In this document: piece by piece, positions 57,308-64,000 of the stretch | Position numbering within the stretch: the stretch's first letter is position 1 | Layout of the letters: each line of letters begins with the position of its first letter | Source: DATBQN01 sp963799925 | GTDB lineage: Bacteria > Acidobacteriota > Thermoanaerobaculia > Multivoradales > UBA5704 | Direction: 5' to 3' | DNA: 64,000 nt | Assembly (NCBI GenBank): GCA_963799925.1 | Contig: CAWCYZ010000004.1 | Span: forward strand, 1,240,001-1,304,000 | Position numbers and translations under genes: made by a program | The notes under the pieces: generated by a model | The model's input: the letters and a program-made list of their open reading frames with translations, nothing else | Told to the model about the DNA's origin: nothing | Database searches by the model: none

Positions 57308-59550
57308 GCTCGACATGGCGGCGTCGCCGGTGCGCTGGGGCGCATGGCCGAGCGGCACGAAGTGCTGCGCACGGTTTCGCCGCGGTCGAGGGGCGCGGCC
57401 GGAGCAGGTGATCGCTGCCGCCTTGGCGCCGCGGTGCCGGACCTCGTGGATCTCGCCGCGCTCCCTGCCGCGGCGCGGCGAGGAGGAGGTCGCGGCGGCG
57501 CTCGCGCACGAGGAGGGCGACGCGGCCGTTCGACCTCGAGCGCGGGCCAGTGCTCGCGCTCGACCATGCTCCGGCTGGCCGGCCGAGGAGTGGGCGGCCC
57601 TCTTCACCATGCACCACATCGCGAGCGACGGCTGGTCAATGGGCGTCTTGGTGCGCGAGGTGTCGGCGCTCTACGTGGCCGCCGCGGCGAGGGTATCGCG
57701 GCGCGCTTGCCCGAGCTGCCGGTGCAGTACGCCGACTTCGCCGCGTGGCAGCGCCGCTGGCTCGCCGGCGAGGCGCTGGAGCGCCGAGCTCGCCTACTGG
57801 AAGCACGCGCTCGCCGGGGCGCCAGCCCTCCTCGACCTGCCGTTCGACCGCCCGCGACTGGCGGGGGAGGGCTGGGGGAGCGCGGCAGCGCTGGCTCGCC
57901 GTGCCGCGCCCCCTGGCGGCTCCGCTCTGCGCCCTCGGGCGCGGGAGAGGGGGCGACGGTCTTTATGGTGGCCTCCTGGCCGGCTTCCAGGCGCTGCTTT
58001 CGCGTCTCTCCGGGCAGGCGGACCTCTCGGTCGGCTCGCCGATCGCCGGGCGCACGCGCCGCGAGGTGGAGGGCCTGATCGGGTTCTTCGTCAACACCCT
58101 TGTCCTGCGAGGTGACCTGACCGGCGCGCCGGGGTTCGCCGAGCTCTTGGCGCGCACGCGGCGGCGCACCCTCGATGCCTACGCAGCACCAGGACCTGCC
58201 GTTCGAGAAGCTCGTCGAGGAGCTGGCGCCGGAGCGGAGCGTCCTCTACACGCCGCTCTTCCAGATCCTCTTCTAGATGCAGAACGCGCCGGTCGAGCCG
58301 CTCGCGGTGACCGGCCTCATGCTCACGCCCCTCGCCTTCGAGAACCGGCGCCTCGCAGTTCGAACTCATGCTGACCATGAGCGGAGGGGACCGCGGGCCT
58401 TGGCGGTTCGCTCGTCTACGCCCCCACCCTCTTCGACGGGACGACGATCGACCGCTTCCTCGGCGCCTGGCTCACCCTCCTCCAGGGCGTCGTCGACGGC
58501 CCGCGGCGGAGCCTCGCCGAGCTGCCGATCCTGGACGCCGCCGAGCGCCACCAGCTCCTCGTCGAGTGGAGCCCCGCGGTGCGCCCCGCCTCCGCCGCGC
58601 GCACCGCGCACGAGTTCTTCGAGCGCCAGGCGGACCGCGATCCGGGGGCGGTGGCGATCGAGCACGCGGGCGAGGGGATCACCTACGGCGAGCTCGAGGA
58701 GCGCGCCAACCGCCTGGCGGCCTACCTGCGGTCGCTCGGGGTCGGGCCCGAGGTGCCGGTCGGGCCTCTCGCTCGAGCGCTCGCCGGCGCTCGTCGTCGG
58801 ACTCCTCGGGATCTGGAAGGCGGGCGGCGCCTACGTGCCGCTCGACCCCTCCTATCCGTCCGAGCGCCTCGCCTTCCTCCTCGAGGACTCGCTGATGCCG
58901 GTCCTCGTCGCCGAGGAGCGGCTCCTCGACCGGCTGCCGGCCGCCGGCTTCGCGCAGCTTGTGCTGCTCGACGCCGACGGCGAGCGGATCGCGCGCTCGC
59001 CGGCCGTGCGGCCGGCGCCCGCGGCGGTTGCGGAGAACCTGGCCTATGCGATCTACACCTCGGGCTCGACGGGGCGGCCGAAGGGCGTCCTCGGTCGCCC
59101 ACGGCGCGCTCTGCGCCTATCTCGAGTGGGCGGCGGAGGCGTACGGCGCGGCGGCGGGCGGCGGCTCGCTCGTCCACACCTCGATCTCCTTCGACTTGAC
59201 CATCACGAGCCTCCTCGTGCCTCTCCTGCGCGGCGAGACGGCGGTCCTGGTGCCCGAGTCGGCGGGGGTCGACGGCCTCGCGGCGGCGCTCCGCGGCCGC
59301 CGGCGTAGCGGCCTCCTCAAGCTGACGCCGAGCCACGCGCGCCTCCTCGGCCGCGAGCTCGCGCCGGGCGAGCTCCAGGCTGCGGCGACGCTCGTCGTGG
59401 GCGGCGAGGCGCTCGCGGCGGAGGATCTCGCGGCCTGGCGCGAGGGGGCGCCGGGGACGCGGGTGTGCAATGAGTACGGGCCGACCGAGGCGGTTGTCGG
59501 CTGCACCCTCCACGAGACCCTCGCCGGAGATCTCCGCCCGGGCCGGTGCC
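57180..59550 (+). pseudogene. NRPS2 module 7, heavily broken C domain and A N-lobe
   Basis: C domain fragments appear in all three frames: SSAYNVP, MAERHEVLRT, LFTMHHIASDGWSMG, ELPVQYADFAAWQRRW, AYWKHALAGAPALLDLPFDRP, GLIGFFVNTLVLRGDL, DLPFEKLVEELAPERS. The frame changes about every 60-200 bases, with a TAG at 58274-58276 where the paralogues have a sense codon (LF-stop-MQNAP against LFVLQNAP). After 58410 breaks are fewer (about 58768, 59088, 59548). Domain order is intact and motifs remain conserved. Either coverage here was poor or this C domain is truly decaying. Confidence 0.7.
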
Positions 59551-60370
59551 GATCGGCCGCCCGATGCCGTACGCGCGGATCCGCCTCCTCGACCACAGCC
59601 TGCAGCCTGTCGCCCTGGGCGCCGTCGGCGAGCTCTCGGTCGGCGGCCCGGGGCTCGCCCGCGGCTACCTCGGCCGGCCCGACGTGACGGCGGAGCGGTT
59701 CGTCCCCGACCCCACCGGCGAGGCGGGCGAGCGGCTCTACCGCACCGGCGACCTGGCGCGGCACCGGGCTGACGGCGTCCTCGAGTACCTCGGGCGGGCC
59801 GACCATCAGGTGAAGATCCGCGGCTTCCGCATCGAGCCGGGGGAGATCGAGGCGGCGCTCGCCGAGCACCCGCGGGTGCGCGAGGCGGCGGTCCTGGCGC
59901 GCGACTTCGCTCCCGGCGACCGGCGCCTCGTCGCCCACGTCGCGGCCGAGGCGGGCGACCTCGCGGCCGAAGAGCTGAGGGGCTTCCTCGGGGAGAAGCT
60001 GCCCGCCTACATGGTCCCCGCGGCCTTCGCCTTCCACGGCGAGCTGCCGCTCTCCGCGAACGGCAAGGTCGACCGCGCGGCGCTCGCCCTTTGGCAGCGC
60101 TTCGAGGAGCAGGTGGCCAAGGGTGGCGGCGCGCCGCGCGACGAGACCGAGCTCGTCCTGGTGCGCATCTGGGAGGAGGTCTTGGGCATCCCCGAGGTGG
60201 GTGTCGCGGACAACTTCTTCGACCTCGGCGGCCACTCCCTCCTCGCCGTGCGGCTCCTCGCCGAGATCGAGGAGCGCCTGGGGCGCCACCTCTCGCTCAC
60301 CACCCTCTTCCAGGGGCCGACGGTCGAGCAGCTCGCCGCCTTCCTGCGCGGCGGCGGCGCGGAGGAGGCG
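58590..60370 (+). other. NRPS module 7: A(Asn)-PCP
   Basis: Pocket code read across the frames is DLTKVGEVGK, nine of ten with the asparagine code DLTKLGEVGK. Supporting motifs are HTSISFDLTITSLLVPLL, LLKLTPSHARLL, LVVGGEAL and CNEYGPTEAVVGC. PCP Ser is at 60236-60238 in LGGHSLLAVRLL. This should be the last residue added before release. Confidence 0.82.
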
Positions 60371-61237
60371 CGGCGGCCGATCGTCGTCCCCATCCAGACC
60401 CAGGGTGGGAAGCGGCCTTTCTTCTGCGTCCACGCGGTGGGGGGGAACGTCTTCTCCTTCTTGGAGCTCGCCAGGCGCCTGGGCCCGGAGCAGCCGTTCT
60501 ACGGCCTCCAATCGCCGGAGCCCGCGGCGATGGCGGAGACGGTCGAGGAGATGGCGGCGAGCTACGTCGACGCCATCCGCCAGGTGCAGCCGGTGGGACC
60601 CTATGCGCTGGGCGGCTGGTCGATGGGGGCGGTGGTGGCCTTCGAGATGGCGCGCCAGCTACGAGCCATGGGCGAGACGGTGCGCCCGCTCGTCATGATC
60701 GACGCGCCGCAGCCTCCCGCCGGGCAGACGGTCGAGTCGGTCGACCGCGCGGACCTCGTCGCCGGCTTCGCCCGCGAGCTGACGGGGAGAGAGCTGCCGA
60801 TCGAGCCCGCCGAGCTCCGGCGCCTCGGCCCGGCCGAGCAGTTCGCCGCCGTCCTCGCGCTCGCCAAGGAGTCGGGGGCGCTCCCGGCGAGCTCGGCTGC
60901 GGCACAGCTCACCGAGCTCTTCGAGATCTTCCGCAGGAACCTGGCGGCGCTCGCCGCCTTCCGGCCGGGCGTCTACGAGGGGGCGATCGACTGGTACCGC
61001 GCGAGCGCCACCCGCGAGCAGGAGCCGGAGGAGGGGTGGGCGGCGCTCGCCGCCGGCGGCCTCGCCGTGCATCTGGTGCCCGGCGACCACTACTCGATCC
61101 TGCGCGTGCCACAGGTCGCCGAGCTCGCAGCGCAGCTCAGGCGGGCGCTCGATGAGGCCGGCCTGCCGGCGTCCCAGGACCTGGAGCCGGCGCCGCTCGA
61201 CGAGCGCCCGGACCGCCACGACCGCGGAGAGAGATGA
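59546..61237 (+). CDS. NRPS2, 3' segment: A(C-lobe)-PCP-thioesterase
   Basis: 563 codons open in frame 2, from the A-domain motif PIGRPMPYARIRLLD to the true C-terminus. It contains LYRTGDLARHR, VKIRGFRIEPGE and NGKVDRAAL, then the last PCP and the type I thioesterase. The first ATG at 59546 is internal. The stop (61235-61237) is followed by AGGAGG and the exporter ATG ten bases on, so exporter expression is linked to the synthetase. Confidence 0.9.
   Translation: MPIGRPMPYARIRLLDHSLQPVALGAVGELSVGGPGLARGYLGRPDVTAERFVPDPTGEAGERLYRTGDLARHRADGVLEYLGRADHQVKIRGFRIEPGEIEAALAEHPRVREAAVLARDFAPGDRRLVAHVAAEAGDLAAEELRGFLGEKLPAYMVPAAFAFHGELPLSANGKVDRAALALWQRFEEQVAKGGGAPRDETELVLVRIWEEVLGIPEVGVADNFFDLGGHSLLAVRLLAEIEERLGRHLSLTTLFQGPTVEQLAAFLRGGGAEEARRPIVVPIQTQGGKRPFFCVHAVGGNVFSFLELARRLGPEQPFYGLQSPEPAAMAETVEEMAASYVDAIRQVQPVGPYALGGWSMGAVVAFEMARQLRAMGETVRPLVMIDAPQPPAGQTVESVDRADLVAGFARELTGRELPIEPAELRRLGPAEQFAAVLALAKESGALPASSAAAQLTELFEIFRRNLAALAAFRPGVYEGAIDWYRASATREQEPEEGWAALAAGGLAVHLVPGDHYSILRVPQVAELAAQLRRALDEAGLPASQDLEPAPLDERPDRHDRGER
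60385..61237 (+). other. NRPS terminal thioesterase domain
   Basis: FCVHAVGGNVFSF opens the alpha/beta-hydrolase fold. The nucleophile is the Ser at 60620-60622 in GGWSMGAVVA (GxSxG), the acid lies in VMIDAPQ, and the His is in VPGDHYSIL. It releases the peptide by hydrolysis or ring closure. The downstream exporter of the cyclic-peptide class leaves macrocyclisation open, but the mode cannot be read from the domain. Confidence 0.9.
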
Positions 61238-61246
61238 GGAGGCCCG

Positions 61247-62944
61247 ATGCCTGAGCTCTTGCAGTTGATTCCCTCGCTGGTGCGCTTCGCTTCCAGCGCC
61301 CGCGCCGCGCGGTGGAAGCTCGGCCTGATCGTCATCGCCGCCGCGATCGGCGGCTTCGCGAGCACCGGCCTCGTGGCGCTCATCAACGCCGCCCTCCACG
61401 AGGGGGCGCGGAGCGATCTGCTCGCGGCCTTTGCCGGCCTCTGCGTCCTCGTGCCGGTGGCGCGCTTCGCCTCCTCCTGGCTCCTCGTGCATCAGATCCA
61501 GGACGTCGTCTACAACCTGCGCCTGGAGCTCAGCCGGCGCATCCTCGCCTCGCCGTTGCGGCGGCTTGAGGAGGTGGGAGCGCCTCGTCTACTCGCCACC
61601 CTGACCGAGGACATCGACGCGATCACCAACGCCATGAGCAGCCTGCCGCTCTTGAGCCTCCACCTCGCGGTGATCGCCGGCTGCCTCGCCTACCTCGCCT
61701 ACCTGTCGCCCAAGCTCCTCCTCTTGGTCCTCGCCTTCGCGGCCGTGGGCATCGCCTCCTACAAGCTGCCGATAACGCGCGCCCAGCGGCACTTCGACAC
61801 CATGCGCGAGGAGTGGGACCGCATGTTCGGCCACTTCCGCAGCCTCACCCAGGGGACGAAGGAGCTCAAGATCCACGCGCCGCGGCGGGAGGCGTTCCTC
61901 TCCGAGCACGTCGAGCGCACCGCGGGGGCGATTCGGCGCCACAGCCTGGCCGGCAACGCCATCTTCATCGCCGCCAATACCTGGGGGCAGATGCTCTTCT
62001 TCGTCGCCATTGGCCTCATCCTCTTCGGCGCATCCCGCTTCCTCGCCGTCACCCCGCGGGCGGCGAGCGGCTACGCGCTGGTGATCTTCTTCATGGCGAC
62101 GCCGCTCGACGTCCTCCTCAGCATGCTGCCGCAGCTCGGCCAGGCGGTGGTGGCGGTGCGCAAGATCGACCGCCTCGGCCTCTCGCTCGCCGAGCGGTCC
62201 CCGGCCCCCGCCCTGGCGGCGCGCTGCGCGCCGGTCGCCTGGTCGAGCCTCGAGCTGCGCGGGGTGACCCACAGCTACCGGCACGAGCGCGACGAGGAGA
62301 TCTTCACTCTGGGGCCCCTCGACTTCGCGGCCCGCCCCGGCGACCTCGTCTTCATCGTCGGCGGCAATGGCAGCGGCAAGACTACCTTCGCCAAGCTGCT
62401 GTGCGGCCTCTACACGCCGGAGGCAGGCAAGGTACGGGTGGACGGCCGGGCGGTCGAGGAAGAGACGATCGAGGCCTACCGGCAGATGTTCTCCGTCGTC
62501 TTCACCGACTTCTACCTCTTCGAGAGCCTCCTCGGCCTCTCGGCGCCGTACCTCGGCGAGCGAGCGCAGCTCTACCTCGCCCGGCTCCAGCTCGACCGCA
62601 AGGTGAAGATCGAGGGCGGCGGCCTCTCGACCATCGACCTCTCCCAGGGCCAGCGCAAGCGGCTCGCCCTCCTCACCGCCTACCTGGAGGACCGCCCCAT
62701 CTACCTCTTCGACGAATGGGCGGCCGATCAGGACCCCTACTTCAAGGAGGTCTTCTACCTCCAGCTCCTCCCCGAGCTGCGGGCGCGAGGGAAGACCGTC
62801 TTCGTCATCACCCATGACGACCGCTACTACGGGGTGGCCGACCGCATCGTGAAGCTCAACTACGGGCGCATCGACTTCGACGGGCCGACCGACGCCTATG
62901 GCCATCCCGCAGTCGCCGGCGAAGCCTCGGTGGTGACGACATGA
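61247..62944 (+). CDS. Cyclic-peptide export ABC transporter (SyrD/PvdE type)
   Basis: 565 aa, permease and ATPase fused. Six membrane segments occupy about residues 25-320 (LGLIVIAAAIGGFASTGLVAL, LLLVLAFAAVGIASY, FFVAIGLILFGASRFLAV). The nucleotide-binding domain has Walker A GGNGSGKTT (about 371-379), signature LSQGQRKRLALL and Walker B IYLFDEWAADQDP. Replacement of the LSGGQ signature by LSQGQRKR and the DEWAADQDP box are marks of the TIGR01194-like cyclic-peptide/siderophore-precursor exporters such as PvdE and SyrD. It sits directly after the synthetase with a strong AGGAGG. It probably exports the acylated peptide to the periplasm. Confidence 0.92.
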   Translation: MPELLQLIPSLVRFASSARAARWKLGLIVIAAAIGGFASTGLVALINAALHEGARSDLLAAFAGLCVLVPVARFASSWLLVHQIQDVVYNLRLELSRRILASPLRRLEEVGAPRLLATLTEDIDAITNAMSSLPLLSLHLAVIAGCLAYLAYLSPKLLLLVLAFAAVGIASYKLPITRAQRHFDTMREEWDRMFGHFRSLTQGTKELKIHAPRREAFLSEHVERTAGAIRRHSLAGNAIFIAANTWGQMLFFVAIGLILFGASRFLAVTPRAASGYALVIFFMATPLDVLLSMLPQLGQAVVAVRKIDRLGLSLAERSPAPALAARCAPVAWSSLELRGVTHSYRHERDEEIFTLGPLDFAARPGDLVFIVGGNGSGKTTFAKLLCGLYTPEAGKVRVDGRAVEEETIEAYRQMFSVVFTDFYLFESLLGLSAPYLGERAQLYLARLQLDRKVKIEGGGLSTIDLSQGQRKRLALLTAYLEDRPIYLFDEWAADQDPYFKEVFYLQLLPELRARGKTVFVITHDDRYYGVADRIVKLNYGRIDFDGPTDAYGHPAVAGEASVVTT

Positions 62945-64000
62945 GGCGGCCTGTCCTCCGACGGCTGGGAGCGGCGCTTCTCCTCGCCGCGGCCGCCCTC
63001 CTGCTCCTCGCCGGCGCCATCGCCCTCTGGGTCCATCACCGGCTGGCCGCCGACCTGCCGCGCACCTCGGGGCGTCTCGCGGTGCGTGGGCTTAGGACGC
63101 CGGTCGCTATCGAGCGCGACGAGCTCGGCATCCCGTCCATCGCCGGCGCAAGCCGGCGCGACGTCGCCTTCGCGACCGGCTTCGTCCACGGCGAGGACCG
63201 CTTCTTCCAGATGGACCTCCTGCGCCGCCGCGCGGCGGGCGAGCTCTCCGAACTCTTAGGGCCCGCCACCCTCAAGGCCGACTCGGGCATCCGCCTCCAC
63301 CTCTTCCGCGCGCGGGCGCGGCGCATCGTCGCGGCGAGCCCGCCCGAGGTCCGCGACGTCCTCGCCGCCTACGCCGACGGCGTCAATGCCGGCCTGCGCA
63401 GCCTCGACAGCCCGCCCTTCGAGTACCTCGTGCTGCGCGTCGACCCGCGCCCCTGGCGGCGGGAGGACTCGGCGCTCGTGCTCCTCACCATGTTCACGCA
63501 GCTCGAGGACATCGATGGCGCCGAGGAGTCGGCCCTGACCCTCATGCGCGACAAGCTGCCACCGGAGCTCTTCCGCTTCCTCGTCCCGCCGGGCTCGGAG
63601 TGGGACGCACCGCTCGTCGGCGCACCGCCATCTCCGGTGCCACCGCCCGGCCCCGAGGTCCTCGACCTGCGCCGCGGGGCAAGCGCGCCGGCAGCCCGGC
63701 AGGCTGCCGCGGCGGGCAGGCTGGCGGCGCCGCCCCGGTGCTGGGCGAGCAACAGCTGGGCGGTCGCCGGCCGCCTCACCGCGAGCGGCGCCCCGCTCCT
63801 CTCCAACGAGCTCCATCTGGGCCTCTCGGTGCCCAACATCTGGTACCGCGTGGAACTCTCCTGGCCAGATGGAGCCGGCGGCCGGCGCACCGTCACGGGC
63901 GTCACCCTGCCCGGCGCGCCGGCGGTCGTCATCGGCAGCAACGGGCGGGTCGCCTGGGGCCTCACCAACAGCATGCTCGACACCAGCGATCTGGTCCTCC
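62941..64000 (+). CDS. Penicillin-acylase-family Ntn hydrolase (PvdQ-like), partial
   Basis: Begins at ATG 62941, overlapping the exporter stop (ATGA), and is open to the right edge (353 codons seen). A signal or anchor helix (LGAALLLAAAALLLLAGAIALWV) is followed by the alpha chain (IERDELGIPSIAG, ATGFVHGEDRFFQMDLLRRRAAGELSELLG). A linker peptide then leads to the autoproteolysis site: Ser270 in CWASNSWAVAG should become the N-terminal nucleophile of the beta chain. LLSNELHLGLSVPNIWY and VIGSNGRVAWGLTNS are typical beta-chain motifs. In the pyoverdine pathway the related PvdQ removes the fatty acyl chain from the exported precursor. The FAAL start and exporter here make the same role likely. 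Confidence 0.9.
   Translation, partial: MRRPVLRRLGAALLLAAAALLLLAGAIALWVHHRLAADLPRTSGRLAVRGLRTPVAIERDELGIPSIAGASRRDVAFATGFVHGEDRFFQMDLLRRRAAGELSELLGPATLKADSGIRLHLFRARARRIVAASPPEVRDVLAAYADGVNAGLRSLDSPPFEYLVLRVDPRPWRREDSALVLLTMFTQLEDIDGAEESALTLMRDKLPPELFRFLVPPGSEWDAPLVGAPPSPVPPPGPEVLDLRRGASAPAARQAAAAGRLAAPPRCWASNSWAVAGRLTASGAPLLSNELHLGLSVPNIWYRVELSWPDGAGGRRTVTGVTLPGAPAVVIGSNGRVAWGLTNSMLDTSDLVL

Overview
The window is very GC-rich and densely coding, with many GTG starts, tight stop/start overlaps and two CCA-encoding tRNAs. No rRNA or other phylogenetic marker is present. The MacB-like permease of the ADOP type, the PKD/CTERM-type surface proteins and the overall gene style suggest an Acidobacteriota bacterium (Thermoanaerobaculia- or Vicinamibacteria-like). 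That is an inference from gene style. Single-base frameshifts break several otherwise well conserved genes, including threonine synthase, and module-scale paralogues show single inserted or deleted bases. This looks more like an indel-prone long-read or metagenomic assembly than mass pseudogenisation.

Layout. 0-25 kb is chromosomal backbone. It holds the CoaBC tail, a family-4 uracil-DNA glycosylase, an ECF sigma factor next to a BTAD-type transcriptional activator, and a small glycan block (FAD oxidoreductase, GT2, GT4). It continues with threonine synthase, a serine beta-lactamase-like hydrolase, thiolase, an SDR and a DAO-family oxidase. Then come a dicarboxylate symporter (the only minus-strand gene in this part), an Nramp transporter, a GT-C membrane protein, a tandem-domain alpha/beta hydrolase and TatA. 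It ends with tRNA-Leu, RNase R, Der, an IHF/HU protein, a MerR regulator and tRNA-Pro.

25-30 kb, directly after tRNA-Pro, is a compositionally different, minus-strand, gene-poor segment. It contains a truncated ORF, a PKD-domain secreted protein, a small partner gene, the C-terminal end of a DUF11/CTERM-like protein, an IS3-family element abutting that end, and about 1.15 kb without a recognisable gene.

30.1 kb to the right edge is a nonribosomal peptide biosynthetic cluster, all on the plus strand. It starts with a CmlA-type diiron beta-hydroxylase, a 75-aa unknown and an ADOP permease. Next is NRPS1 (FAAL-ACP loading, then C-A-PCP-E). NRPS2 has six C-A-PCP modules and a terminal thioesterase. 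A cyclic-peptide exporter (PvdE/SyrD type) and a penicillin-acylase-family Ntn hydrolase (PvdQ type, running off the edge) follow. Binding-pocket codes read from the sequence suggest acyl-D-Ser-Val-like-Ile/Val-like-Val-like-X-(possibly cationic)-Asn. The order FAAL start, exporter, acylase matches the logic of pyoverdine maturation: the peptide is built on a fatty acyl group, exported, then deacylated outside the cytoplasm. The beta-hydroxylase would add a beta-OH residue while the amino acid is carrier-bound.
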